Notes: generated by a model not told the origin, from the sequence alone. DNA of 64,000 bases from Strigamia acuminata (GCA_949358305.1 OX442314.1:12641060-12705059), one strand, 5' to 3'; shown: positions 43,489 to 54,479, counted from the first letter of the stretch. Made by a program: numbers and translations.

Positions 43489-44181
43489 ATTACCGGTATA
43501 TCCAAAAGAATAAATAAAGTAAATTTATCTCGTTTAGATCAATTAAGCAAACTTTAAGAATTTATTTCATTTTTCACAAGTTTTACTAATTCTGCATTGT
43601 TTTATCACATCTTCTTTCAAACAATTGAACTACAATTGCTAAAAAATAATCAGATATTTTTGAAACTTGTACATAACATAACATATTTACAGTAAAGTTT
43701 CCTTTGCACGGTCCTAAGCTAACCGATTATCAATTTCTGTCCATGTATCTATGGTCTCAATGGTGGCCATTTATATCCCTTACTTTTGGTATGATACACA
43801 ATATCTTTCGTATATCCCAAGTCCCCACAAGAAGAAGTCCAGGGGTTTTATGGCTGTAGAACGAGCAAGCCAGATTCTTATGAAAAACTTTGTGAATTAT
43901 TGTTTCTTACGAAGCAGCCATTTTTGTACACTTTTCCTTTTAAAATTATTTCTATGTCTTAATTGATCTCCAAATAAGAAACTTAACAAGAATAAACACT
44001 TTAATAGCTTATTAATAGGCAAAAAAAAATTATTTTGTTCCACCTAATGTTAACTTGTAAAAAAAATGTAAAATTGTCTAAAGGCTTTGTGAACAGTAAA
44101 AAAAAATGATTTTTGGATGTCAAAAAGACAACCCAGTTGCGGAAAAGAGTAATTAGACTTGTCATTTAAATTTAGCTTAAG
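43489..44181. other. 3' flank of group F gene, shared module
   Basis: No gene is supported. Positions 43960-44170 (TTAATTGATCTCCAAATAAG, then CACCTAATGTTAACTTGTAA) are repeated at 46830-47110 and partly at 49340-49520. The 71-codon open frame near 43751-43966 is unrecognised and has no family or domain features. Confidence 0.5.
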
Positions 44182-45045
44182 CTAAAGAACTAAGCTATTG
44201 TCAGAATAAGTAGTTTCAACAAAGATTGAACAAACGCTCAATTCTAAACTGTTTAACATTGAACAGAACGTGCTAATTTGCCGAATATTGACTGCACTAA
44301 TCTTGCTCAGAGTTATATTAGTTAGTCGTTCCTCTGTTTTGCTAAGTATCGATACAACTATATCACTAAAACAGTTCCTCGGTGAAGTTGCCATCAAGAT
44401 AATCTTACGCAAATGCGGAAACATTTGTGTAACAATGCCGAGATCCTTTTCTGCCAAATTACGCAGTCTAAGACTTTCGAGAGAATACGAGTGACGCATT
44501 TCGTTGCGAGTAAAGTTTTCTTTTAGGAGTGTAAATAAGTCCCTCCACTTCCAGGGATCACAATCTAATTCTTTGAGACGAGGCAGATCTTTTACGAGTT
44601 GTAAACACCCATTTACTGTAGCTTCGGGAAAACAAATGTTTAAATATTCCACTTTTACGCTCCTCGTAATCATCTGGGCTAAAATGAAATCCGTGATCTC
44701 AGTATTTCCTTCCAGGTCGAGACGTTGAATGTTTGGTAAAGGTTTCGCCAATGTTAGTACGCTTTCCGATCTTACCTCCTGGCGTGACAAGTCTAGCTCT
44801 ACTAGATTTTTATAAACGTGAATTATTTTATCCACTAGTTTGTCCGTCGATAGATCGCAAAACCGATTCAAGCAGCGTAAAGATCTCGTGCCGGGACGAA
44901 TAAAGTCATCCGAATGCAAACGATGGCAATAATTACCGCTTTCGTCTGTCTAACCTACCTCAACAATGTGTTGATAGATATAGATATTATTAACTAATAC
45001 GATTGAAAAATTAATAAGATCGCGGCTTATTTCGTTGTAATGTTT
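44182..45045 (-). pseudogene. Truncated LRR gene (group D)
   Basis: It aligns with the 33642 gene from about residue 20 (H-Y-N-E-I-S-R-D-L-I-N-F) to about residue 290 and is missing both ends. An in-frame TAG occurs near 44949 (V-E-V-G-stop), where the sister reads on into D-E-S. The 5' side joins a plus-strand remnant of a group E gene 3' end (TTTGATCTGAGTGAAGATAA at about 45045). The long downstream frame alone lacks the N-terminal motifs. Confidence 0.85.
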
Positions 45046-45159
45046 GATCTGAGTGAAGATAATTAAAATCAAGACGGTCAAGATGGTCAAAACTAAAGAT
45101 ATAAAGAATCAAGATCTGCCTCCAACTCAAGATTTGGACCTGAATTAAATAAGTTAATG

Positions 45160-45310
45160 TCCATACCTTGCCATCGCGTAGGCTCTATACATTTAAGCAC
45201 AGATTCACTGAACTGTAATCATTCCACTGACAAACTGGTATCACAACACGCCCAAGTAACACCTGCACGGAGGGTCCTGGGACCAGTAGAAAGATTTTTT
45301 AGATCAAGTG
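45160..45310 (+). repeat. Duplicated block (copy 2)
   Basis: This is the copy of 39840-40000, sharing CACTGAACTGTAATCATTCC-like and TCCTGGGACCAGTAGAAAG sequence. It sits between the truncated group D copy and the promoter of the 45458 gene. Confidence 0.6.
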
Positions 45311-45366
45311 GGATCCAACCAAAATTCGAAAACTTCAATCAAATTTTTTAAATTTATTACGGTACA

Positions 45367-45457
45367 TTACAACGTTTGCTAAACGTTACCAATTGTCACG
45401 TATATAGTTTGCCTTCATTTAAACTATAGTTCACTGAGCTGTAACCATTCCCACGTC
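45367..45457 (+). promoter_or_regulatory. Conserved LRR-family upstream module
   Basis: AACGTTTGCTAAACGTTACC at 45371, AATTGTCACGTATATAG, CATTTAAACTATAGTTCACTGA, ATG at 45458. The spacing between the inverted repeat and the start is shorter than in most copies. Confidence 0.6.
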
Positions 45458-46792
45458 ATGCCGTTTAAGAAATCAGCATCGAGTTTAGAAGAATTGTGTT
45501 TGAAATCAATCTTAGCACATTACCACGAGATACGCCATGATCTTATTCGTTTTCCTATCGTATTGGTTAACAATATATACCAACACTTTGTTGAAAGTAC
45601 GGTAGAAAGAAGCGGAGCGTGGGGTAAATCTCGTATAGGAAAAAATTATCGTTTGCATTCGGATGATTTTATTCGTTCAGGCACAAGATCGTTATGCCGT
45701 TTGGACTGGTTTTACAATCTGCCTGCGCACAAACTTATAGATAAAATAACCCGCGTTTGTAAAAACCTGACAGATCTAGACTTATCAGGTGCGATTCCAC
45801 TCGAATTTGTAATTACATTGGTACAACATTTACCCCGCATTCGACGTCTTCACTTGGGTCCAGTCACTGGGATCACAGATTTGATTTTAGCCAAGATGTT
45901 TACGAGAAACGTGGAAATTGAATATTTAAACATTTGCGCTACCGACGTTACAGTAAATGGATGTTTACAACTCGTAAAAAATCTGCCACTTCTAAAAAAA
46001 TTAATTGTTAATCACCAGATGTGGAAAGAATTATTTCGACTCCTAAAACAAGATTTTTATCGCAGCAAAAAGTTAAATACATATTCTCTCGAAAGTTTAA
46101 GTTTCGATGATTGGACAGATGACGATGTCATCAGCGTAGTTCCACAAATGTTTCCTAATTTACGTAAGATTACCTTTTGGTCAATTTTTATCCGCTGGAA
46201 CTATTTAAATGTTGCATCAATACTATGCAAAACAATGGAAAGAATAACTACGCTACGATTGCACAAAATTATTCTGATCAATATTCGGCAAATTGGCTTT
46301 TACTGCCCAATGTTGGAACGTTTAGAATTGACTAATTGTTCCATCAGCGCTGAAACAACTAATTATGTCAATTTAGAACACGTCAACAATCATCAGCCAT
46401 TCAGAAATCTACGTATACTACGAATTAACGAGCTACGGATGGGTCCTCAACAAGATGTTCTAACCGAACATTTGCAAATGTTTTTCGTAAATTCCGTCAA
46501 TTTAAAGAGCCTATGTGTTATTAGATGTCAACCTTTTTCGGATAGCTTCATTACAGAGCTCATCGAATTAAATTTACTGCAAAATCTCATGGATATTTCC
46601 ATTTACGAGTGTCACTCGATTAGTTCTGCAATAGTTTTAAGATTGCTTGCTGCGAAAAATCCTCTCAATGTTTTCGATATTGTTTATTGCCAAAATATCG
46701 GCAAACGAGCTTGTGCCATAATTACACATTATGTTCAAAGTCAGAATTTGGATGTCAAACTTAATTTGTTAGTGCAGTCACCAGAATTCTAA
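45458..46792 (+). CDS. Intronless LRR protein with VHL-box-like N-terminus (group F)
   Basis: This intact frame has 444 residues. Motifs are S-L-E-E-L-C-L-K-S-I and F-P-I-V-L-V-N-N-I. The variable segment around residues 50-65 differs strongly from its sisters (S-G-A-W-G-K-S-R). LRRs run to the C-terminus. Its LRR concave-surface positions differ from the 42175 gene more than the N-terminal third does, which would fit diversification of a binding surface, though I have not measured this. It lies between two very similar group F copies. Confidence 0.8.
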   Translation: MPFKKSASSLEELCLKSILAHYHEIRHDLIRFPIVLVNNIYQHFVESTVERSGAWGKSRIGKNYRLHSDDFIRSGTRSLCRLDWFYNLPAHKLIDKITRVCKNLTDLDLSGAIPLEFVITLVQHLPRIRRLHLGPVTGITDLILAKMFTRNVEIEYLNICATDVTVNGCLQLVKNLPLLKKLIVNHQMWKELFRLLKQDFYRSKKLNTYSLESLSFDDWTDDDVISVVPQMFPNLRKITFWSIFIRWNYLNVASILCKTMERITTLRLHKIILINIRQIGFYCPMLERLELTNCSISAETTNYVNLEHVNNHQPFRNLRILRINELRMGPQQDVLTEHLQMFFVNSVNLKSLCVIRCQPFSDSFITELIELNLLQNLMDISIYECHSISSAIVLRLLAAKNPLNVFDIVYCQNIGKRACAIITHYVQSQNLDVKLNLLVQSPEF

Positions 46793-46829
46793 ACATTTCG
46801 AAAAATTTATCAAAATTAAAATTACTCTT

Positions 46830-47237
46830 TGTCTTAATTGATCTCCAAAATAAGAAACATAACAAGAATAAAACCTTTAATAATACCTTATTAATATGCA
46901 AAAAAAATTTATTTGTTCCCACCTAATGTTAACTTGTAAAAAAAAATTAAAATTGTCTAAAGACTTTGTGAACATTTTAACTATCACAATATTGAATTAA
47001 TTTTTTAAAAAATAAAAACATCAGTCAAAAAAAAATAATTTTTGGATGGCAAAAATACACCCCAGGTGCAGAAAAAGGTCATTACTAATTAAACTTGTCA
47101 TTTAAAGCTAAAGAACTAAGCTAAAGAAATGACCTGATACAAAAACTGGAAGAAGGAAACAAGTTTTGTTTTTGCTTTTTTTGGACGTGTGAAATATGGC
47201 TGATGGACCTAGATATGTCAAACGTGCACGTTCCGAC
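46830..47237 (+). repeat. Group F 3' module (second copy)
   Basis: It repeats the 43960-44170 flank and extends it with GAAGAAGGAAACAAGTTTTG and GGACGTGTGAAATATGGCTG. The latter is also present at about 49480-49530. These conserved 3' flanks mark the ends of the tandemly duplicated unit. Confidence 0.65.
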
Positions 47238-47401
47238 GCAGTTCTGCAATAGTTTTAAAATTGCTAGAAATGAAAAATCCACTAAATAATTTGCATATTC
47301 GTAAGTGCCAAAATATTGACCAACCAGCTTGTGATATAATTACTGATTATGTTCAAAGTGAGAATTTGGTTCTTAATCTTGATCTTCGACGTCACAATTA
47401 A
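47238..47401 (+). pseudogene. LRR C-terminal fragment
   Basis: An open stretch encodes S-S-A-I-V-L-K-L-L-E-M-K-N-P-L-N and N-I-D-Q-P-A-C-D-I-I and ends at a normal stop, TAA at 47399. Only the last 53 codons remain. Confidence 0.8.
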
Positions 47402-47479
47402 ATTACTACTCTTACATAAGTTATTTATCCTTTAAATTTTTTTTTTATAAAAACCGAAGGAATAAATTATTTCCATAAC

Positions 47480-47845
47480 TTCGAGTCATCCAAACCTAAT
47501 CAACCATTTCTGTGATTTTCCCAGTTTGACTCCTTTATTCAGCTATTTACACCATTGAGGTGTAAATATTACACCTTTAAACCTGTACACCTTTGAGCAT
47601 AAACTTACTCATAAAGGTGTAAATTATTTCTCCTAAACAGTAACTTTACTTAGTATTTTTAAAAAATTTAAAGAAACTGTAGAAAAAATAAAAAGTAAAG
47701 CATGTAAATTGTGTACATTTTAATTATGGCAAACGTTTATCATTTTCCACGTGAACAGTACGTCTACTGGTTCTATATAGTATTTATGTAAGCGATGGTT
47801 TAGAATGACTAAACTGTAGCTGTTCTACTGACCTGATATCACGAC
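47480..47845 (+). promoter_or_regulatory. LRR upstream region, paralogue of 41870-42174
   Basis: It shares TTTACACCATTGAGGTGTAA at 47545 and the CCCAGTTTGACTCCTTTA phrase with 41920. The inverted repeat is half lost (GGCAAACGTTTATC at 47729), but the TATA-like and GCGATGGTTTAG elements remain before ATG 47846. Confidence 0.55.
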
Positions 47846-49152
47846 ATGCCTAATAAGAAATCACCATCGAGTTTGGAAGAATTGTGTTTGAAATCAATCT
47901 TTGCACATTACGACGAGATACGCCATCATCTTATTCATTTTCCTAACGGATTGATTAATAAGATATATCAACACTTTGTTGAATTTCAGGTACAAAGAAT
48001 CGGAATGTTTGCTATACTTTATAGAAGAAAACAGTTTCGTTTGCATTCGGATGATTTTATTCGTCCAGGCACGAGATCGTTATGCTGTTTGGACCGGTTT
48101 TACGATCTGCCTACGCACAAACTACAAGTAGTAGATAAAATAACCCGCGTTTGTAAAAGTCTGGCGGATCTAGACTTATCATGCTACTCGATTCCACCCG
48201 AATTTGTAATTACATTGGTACAACATTTATCCAGCATTCGACGTCTTAACCTGGAAAGACTCAATGGCATCACGGATTTGATTTTAGCTAAGATGTTTAC
48301 GAGAAACGTGCAAATTGAATATTTAAACATCTACTCTACCGACGTTACAGTAAATGGATATTTACAACTCGTAAGAAATCTGCCACATCTAAAAAATTAA
48401 ATGTTGATCCGGAAATGTGGAGAGAATTATTTCAACTCCTAAAACAAGATTTTTATCGCAGCAAAATGTTAAATACATATTCTCTCGAAAGTGTAAGTTT
48501 AGATGAGTGGACAGATGACGATCTCACCGTAGTCCCACAAATGTTTCCTAATTTACGTAACATTACCTTTGGGTCAATTTTTATCGGCTGGAACTATTTA
48601 GATGTTGCATCAATACTATGCAAAACAATGAAAAGAATAACTAAACTAAGATTGAAAAATATTAGTCTGATCAATATTTGGCAAACTGGCTTTTACTGCC
48701 CAATGTTGGAAAGTTTAGACTTGACTAATTGTTCCATCAGCGCTGATACAACTAATTGTGACAATTTAGAACACGTCAACAATCATCTGCCATTCAGAAA
48801 TCTACGTAAACTTAAAATTTGTGAGCGACAGATAGATCAACAAGACAATCAACTTTTGCAAATATTGTTGGTAAATTCCATCAATTTAAACAGCCTACGT
48901 GTTAGTGGATGTCACGCTTTTTCGGATAGCTTGATTACAGAGCTCACCGAATTAAATTTACTGCAAAATCTCAGGGAGCTTTTCATTACCGGGTGTCACT
49001 CGATTAGTTCTGAAACAGTTTTAAAATTGCTTGCTACGAAAAATCCTCTAAATGTTTTCTATAGTCTTTATTGCCACAAAATCAACAAACACATCATTAA
49101 TAATTATGTTCAAAATCAGAATTTGGATCTTGATCTTAATTTGGGAGTGTGA
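47846..49152 (+). pseudogene. LRR gene with one-base frameshift (group F)
   Basis: The first 184 codons run from ATG 47846 to a stop at 48398-48400. A single-base deletion in an A-run near 48390-48396 (CTAAAAAATTAAATG versus CTAAAAGAATTAAATG in the 42175 gene) shifts the frame. The rest of the protein continues in the next frame from 48415 to 49152. Two codons are inserted at K-L-Q-V-V-D-K. Apart from this lesion the copy is near-identical to the 42175 gene. It may be a very young pseudogene or a homopolymer sequencing error. Confidence 0.8.
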
Positions 49153-51202
49153 ATTATCACTAAAGCAATTAATAATTACTATAATATCCAAAAGAATAAA
49201 TAAAGTAGATTTATATCGTTTAAATCATTGATTGTTACTAATTCTGCATTGTTTTTTCACGTCTTCTTTCAAACAATTGTTCAGGGTGTCCACAAAATAT
49301 CCAGACAATTTAAAAAATTACTAAAAAAAAAAATGAGTTATTTTTTAAACTTGTAAACAGTAAAAAAATAATAATTTTTGGATGGTAAAAAGACAACCCA
49401 TAGGTGCGGAAAAGAGTAATTAAACTTGTAATTTAAAAAACTAAGCTAAATAAATAACCTGATAGAACAACCAGAAGAAAAAACACAATTTTGTTTTTCC
49501 TTTTTTTTGCACGTGTGAAACATGGCTGTCACAGTCACAGGTCGAAATAAAAGTGCTAGTTTATGACAGTTACGCAACTCGTCTCGTTCGACTTGTGCAC
49601 CATTCGTGCGGTGACACATTGGAGGATTTAGGAGGGCCGAGTGCAGCATAAACGTGTCCGAAATCATCTTTGTAATGTCAAGTTGAAGGCTGCAAATCTC
49701 ATCGAGATTAATCTCATCACTCAAGAGAAATGGAAGGAGTTTAGTGACCTTTTAAAGAGGGGGAATAGAGCGACACATTCCTTCATTGCCACTTGTTTCT
49801 GCCTCCACTTCGCTTCGCAAACGCGCGACAAATAAAATAAAGCGCACAAATTATCGCCACAACGAGACAAGTATAGAAGAAAAAGGTTAAATCGACACAG
49901 GTTGCTGATATGAGTTCGTATTTTGGCTTGGTCGTGACATTTGAGAAAATTGCTAGTTTTGACGTCCTCGATATTATCATGTCAAAACGTTTCATGTCGG
50001 AATGCTTTTGAAGGAAATGACAGCAAAAATGTCGACAAGTGTGATGGAAAATGCTTTCAAACGCAAATATTGTCAAAAAAAAGTTGTTTGACCAGGAATT
50101 TAATGACTGGAAATGTTTTATTTTTATTTGCCGCATGGGACACAAATTAAAAACAATAATTCCAATTTAAAAAAAAACAAAAAAACAAACACGGTACGGA
50201 AACTAGCGTCGACGCTTTTTTGGTGTGGGGATTACTGTTCAGAAGCAATTTAAACTTCTATACACTGGCGCCAGACCACTTTACAAAAAAAATTGACGAC
50301 CGAAACTGATCAAGTAGTTGAAGTGACACAAAACCAACAAATGCATATTCACATTAAAAATCATAATCATATTTTACTAACAATAATTTGCTTGTGATAA
50401 TTGGGCTTTTGATAAACCAAAAAATTAATTAATTAATTATTTGCTTATTTGATTATTTGATAATTATTTAATTATAATTTAAATCATAAGTACCGGTATC
50501 ATAAAAGACAAATTGGCAGAACCACCACATAATGAATAATTTGGAGATAATTAAAATAGATTTCAACCTCATAAAAAGTGACTTTAGCATTATAAAATGT
50601 ATTTTTCAAGTGCAAAAATTCATTTTTGGCACATTTAGTATGCATTTTTGCACTTTCCAGTCGCGTTGTACAGGATATCGCATTCAATCAGCATCCCGCG
50701 TTCATTGAGAGCACTTACGGTATGTGCTCAATGAAGTTCATAAATAGAAAATTATACCGTTTTGTAAATAGGGTTTTTCATCCAAATAATGGGCAATTGC
50801 TGCTTATTCTTCATTTGTCCAAGCTCTTACAACTGCTCCTTTTCTTGGAGTTACATTTACAGTGGATTTTCTTATAGTTCCAGTTTTTGAATGGCTTATA
50901 CAAGTTAAGTGATAAGCCAAATGATAAGTGACAGGTGGGGAGACTTGTCATAATCTGACTTATCACATACGACTATGACGAAAATGAGGTCACGACCGGT
51001 CACCCATAAGTCATTTCAGCCAGTTCAGTCAGATCAGCCATTTGAGTACGAAAGCACCAAATGTCTGGCTTCGTTCTTTCAATATTTCTCGTAAATAAAT
51101 TTGTATTGATGCAATCTTGTGTGCAAACTGTCGCCAGATGGCAGACCTACCCGCTAACTCATGTCGCATCATTAGTGACCACGTGATGACCAGCCAGTCA
51201 AA
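49153..51202. other. Spacer, no supported gene
   Basis: The first 400 bp are the group F 3' flank. A possible transposon end, CAGGGTGTCCACAAAATATC, lies at 49283 without a partner. Short overlapping frames near 49640-50150 and 50500-50880 have no recognisable features. The AATTAATTAATTA tract near 50430 is simple sequence. Confidence 0.45.
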
Positions 51203-51592
51203 ATGGATTCTACCTTTCACCTGTACAGTGGTCATAAAGAATTTACTCGAAGTTTCGCTATTCGCCAAAGTGTTCCGTTTCCTCAAGTTCTTTCAACGCC
51301 GCATCAACCCCCACGACCCGACTTCAGAAGTGATGAACAAAATAAGAAGCTCAAGAAGCCATCGACGTCACTCAAACTGTCTCGTATCCAAGACAACAGA
51401 AGCAACAGCTGGAAAGGTGGTGATGCAACGCTCAAAATAAAGAAGAAAAAAAACAGATTTTTGACATTTTTACACAAAATAAACCAACGAATCTTTTCAA
51501 TATTCAAAATTTCACCAAAAATTTTAAAAAAAAATATTAAATTTTTGAGAAACCGAGATAGCGTACAATTTGCCTTCCACGCCATCTATTGA
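51203..51592 (+). CDS. Hypothetical short protein or first exon, uncertain
   Basis: An ATG in fair context opens a frame of 129 codons. The first 72 have balanced composition (M-D-S-T-F-H-L-Y-S-G-H-K). The rest becomes lysine/phenylalanine-rich from A/T-rich DNA. A good donor (GGAAAG/GTGGTG) after codon 72 suggests that only the first part could be coding, as a 5' exon. I do not recognise the product. It lies antisense to the presumed first intron of the TRIM9-like gene. A second, overlapping frame starts at 51117, which lowers confidence. Confidence 0.3.
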   Translation: MDSTFHLYSGHKEFTRSFAIRQSVPFPQVLSTPHQPPRPDFRSDEQNKKLKKPSTSLKLSRIQDNRSNSWKGGDATLKIKKKKNRFLTFLHKINQRIFSIFKISPKILKKNIKFLRNRDSVQFAFHAIY

Positions 51593-51985
51593 GATTTATT
51601 TGCAAAGAATTAAATAAAATTTAAATATTCCCATTATCTCACCATAATTATTCAAAAGGCTGAATTTTAAACACTTCCTTACGTCTTATCTGAGTAAATA
51701 ATATTGTCCCAAACAAAGCCAAGTTCAGCGAACTGAAATAAATGTCAAACTGAATTTGAAAGAAAACAAAAACTGAATAGCATCAGCTGCGTCGTCCTGC
51801 ACTCAGCCCCAAAGCAAGACCCATTCAAACCACACCAACCCCCACTATCAATTTGTTTACAACTTCAAACCCCGCAACAATATCAAATACAAAACACTTG
51901 CAAAAAAAAAATATTAAATAAAATTTAAAAAAAATCCAAACAAAATAAAAATAAAAAATAAAAATAAACTAACCACAGGACTAAC

Positions 51986-52753
51986 CTTTTGGATCTTGCT
52001 CGTCGTTGTGATGGCTTGAACATCATGCGCGAGATGCCGTCCGTCTTGCGTACACGTCGCACACAGAGGAATCTTACACACCATACAATACGACGAGAAC
52101 GTATCTTCCCCGTGCTCCGCGCACTTCGAGTCACATCCCTTATTTTTCGCGTTCACCGCCGCTTTGCCCCGCAACGGCGACAGCAAGTTGTGTTTGGCCA
52201 ACGGACCGCGCGACGGATGACAACCCTCTCGGCACGGATCGCAATAGAAAACCTCGCACTGCTCGCACATGACCGAAGCGTCGTTCGGTTCCGCCTCGCA
52301 CAACTGGCATTTCACCGTCAGATTTTTCGATTCGCCGTACTTGTCCACTATATTCTGCATGGCCCTGTTTTTCGGCAAATTGTGCGGGCCATTCTCGTCG
52401 AAATAAACGATTTTCTGGCACACTGCGCACGCGAGTGAGACGACATTGTTGTGCAAAGGCGGGAATAGGATTCCTTGGGTGTTCGGGGTGCCCACGTAGC
52501 TGTTCGGTCTGCTGTTGCAAATCACTCCGCTGTCGGTTTCACTCAAGATGCTCAGTTTATCCACCTCTGGGTTGTCGGAATTTGATTCGCTGCTCGTGTT
52601 GCTCGCCAAACTTTCTTCGGAAGTCGGCTGGATCTGCGCCGCCGGTTGTTGGATGTGAACGGCGCAGTTTAAACAGAGGGAATGGTAACATGGCAGCATT
52701 ACGGGATTGTTGTAAAGTTGTTTACATACGGGACATTTCAATTCGTCCTCCAT
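51986..52753 (-). CDS. TRIM9-like E3 ligase, first coding exon
   Basis: This exon encodes 256 residues beginning M-E-D-E-L-K-C-P-V-C, the characteristic TRIM9/TRIM67 start. A RING finger at the N-terminus (C-P-V-C, C-Y-H-S-L-C-L-N-C) is split by a Ser-rich insert, as is usual in this family. B-box 1 (V-K-C-Q-L-C ... C-E-Q-C-E-V-F-Y-C) and B-box 2 (K-C-A-E-H-G ... C-A-T-C ... H) follow. The exon ends with a good phase-0 donor (AAAAG/GTTAGT) at 51985. The in-frame ATG 15 codons upstream is less likely because TRIM9 homologues start at M-E-x-E-L-K. The coiled-coil, FN3 and SPRY exons are not found in this window, so they lie beyond a very long intron, outside the window, or are absent. Confidence 0.88.
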
Positions 52754-53033
52754 GTTCGGAGTAAATAGAGGATAAACACGCGAGTCTGTGTTTTTCAAAC
52801 TTCCACCGAACTGACTCTTTCCGGCGCAACCGCAACCAAACAGGACAAGTCCAAACTTCTCGTTAGGTAGAGGAAGTCACGTGATTGGGTGATGCGTGTT
52901 CGCGCTCTTGTGGCAAAAACTTGCAACTACATCATGATGGAATATGATGAAGAGAAATCGTGAGTAGATGAAACAAACATTCTAGTTTTTAAATTATAAT
53001 TATTATTTTGTGTGTGGGAAGGAATAGTGAAAA
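52754..53033. promoter_or_regulatory. Head-to-head intergenic region
   Basis: Only 280 bp separate the TRIM9-like start (-) from the L2HGDH-like start (+), so this is presumably a shared bidirectional promoter. It contains no obvious TATA box and is less AT-rich than the surroundings near 52800-52920. Confidence 0.45.
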
Positions 53034-54479
53034 ATGGCAGTGGTCAAATGTGCGTTTAAATCACCAATTGCTTTTACTCGATTATTTTTGCCGAGTTGGA
53101 TCACGTCAACTGAAAACCGCGAATTATCCAACAGGTATGTATAAGCAAAATTAATTTAATCAAATAAATAACTCAATTAATTTTTATTTTTTACAGTATT
53201 AATCAAACAGAGTACGACGTGGTCATTTTTGATGGAGAAATAGTTGGAGTAGCTGCAGCGCGAGAATTAATTACACACAATTCTTCATTAAAATGTGTAG
53301 TTGAAAAAGACTCGCATCTCGGTGGATTGAGTCGTTTTGTTAGGTATTTATTTGTAAACTGTAAAATTGTAAATCTCAATATTTTATTTTGTGATTACAG
53401 GGTTTGAAAACCATTTGGTTTGGTCACCGCACACAGGAGTTGTCGCTTGGGCTCGGATGACTCGGGAGTTATTGGAATAATTTTCAAATATTGGGTGGAA
53501 AGATTCATTTCAATTTCAATGTTCGAGGGTTTAGAATTGCCCCGGAAGGGCAAAAGGGAAGAAATAAATATACAGTTCATATTAAGAGAGATAAACATGT
53601 AAAGAAATGTTTATATTTGTTAGATTTTTGTTATTTATATTCATTTTATTAGGAAAGTATTCGCTGTCGGTACGTGATTATCTGTGGTGGCCTAAATTAG
53701 CACAAATGTCTGGGTGCAGTTCTGATCCGAAAATTGTTCCTTTTCGAGGCGAATATTTACTTCTGAAACCAGAGAAATGTCATTTAGTCAAAGGAAATAT
53801 ATATCCTGTAAGTTGAGACATATTTTTTTCTAAAAAAATCAAATTTTTATTATTATTTTTTTGTGGCAATTACCAGGTTTACCAAATCCGAATTTTCCGT
53901 TTTTAGGCGTACATTTCACACCACGAATGGATGGTAGTGTCTGGCTAGGGCCAAACGCAGTTCTTGCTTTTAAGCGTGAGGGATTTAAATTTACGGATTT
54001 CAGTTTTCCTGAGTTTCTCGATACGGTAAAATATCGGTAATTTGCGTTACTGAAATAAATATTTAAACTCATTAATCTCATTTTTTTGTTACATTTGATT
54101 ACGATTAGAGGATTTCAAAAGTTAGCGTGCAAATATACCTCTGCCGGAATTGGTGAACTATTTCGCTCATTTTCGAAAACTGCTCAAGTTAAAGAATTAC
54201 AAAAGTTTATTCCTGAAGTTACCGCTCGTGATGTCATTCGGCAAGTTCCAAACAAAAATTATTTAAATAACGATAAACCTGTGAATTATATTTCAATTTC
54301 AGAGCTCAAGCAATGAATTCTAAAGGCGAATTAGTGGATGATTTTGTTTTTGACAGTGGGAAAGAAGAGTTGGTCAAATTCTGCTTGTAAGGAATGCTCC
54401 TTCACCTGCTGGAGCCACCTCGTCGTTGGCCATAGATAAAATGATCAAATCAAAAGTGGAAGAAACATTTGAATTATAA
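53034..54479 (+). pseudogene. L2HGDH: Decayed L-2-hydroxyglutarate dehydrogenase gene
   Basis: Exon 1 (53034-53134) gives a basic, mitochondrial-presequence-like start. Exon 2 (from 53197) gives E-Y-D-V-V-I-F-D-G-E-I-V-G, the FAD-binding motif with its first glycines replaced. Further matches occur in shifting frames: S-P-H-T-G-V-V near 53430, [12 protein letters not shown] near 53735, [11 protein letters not shown] near 53905, and the C-terminal V-R-N-A-P-S-P-A-G-A near 54385. About 150 central residues are missing. There are several frameshifts and stops and loss of the G-P-A-G-V-R core around a GC-AG intron. The enzyme oxidises L-2-hydroxyglutarate in mitochondria; this copy cannot. Confidence 0.88.

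Noticed and set aside
49283-49310. CAGGGTGTCCACAAAATATC as a transposon end
   Set aside because: No inverted partner or target duplication was found nearby, so it is not listed as an element.
51989-52764. Arginine- and cysteine-rich open frames opposite or out of frame with the TRIM9-like exon
   Set aside because: They overlap a well-supported RING/B-box exon in other frames and match nothing recognisable.
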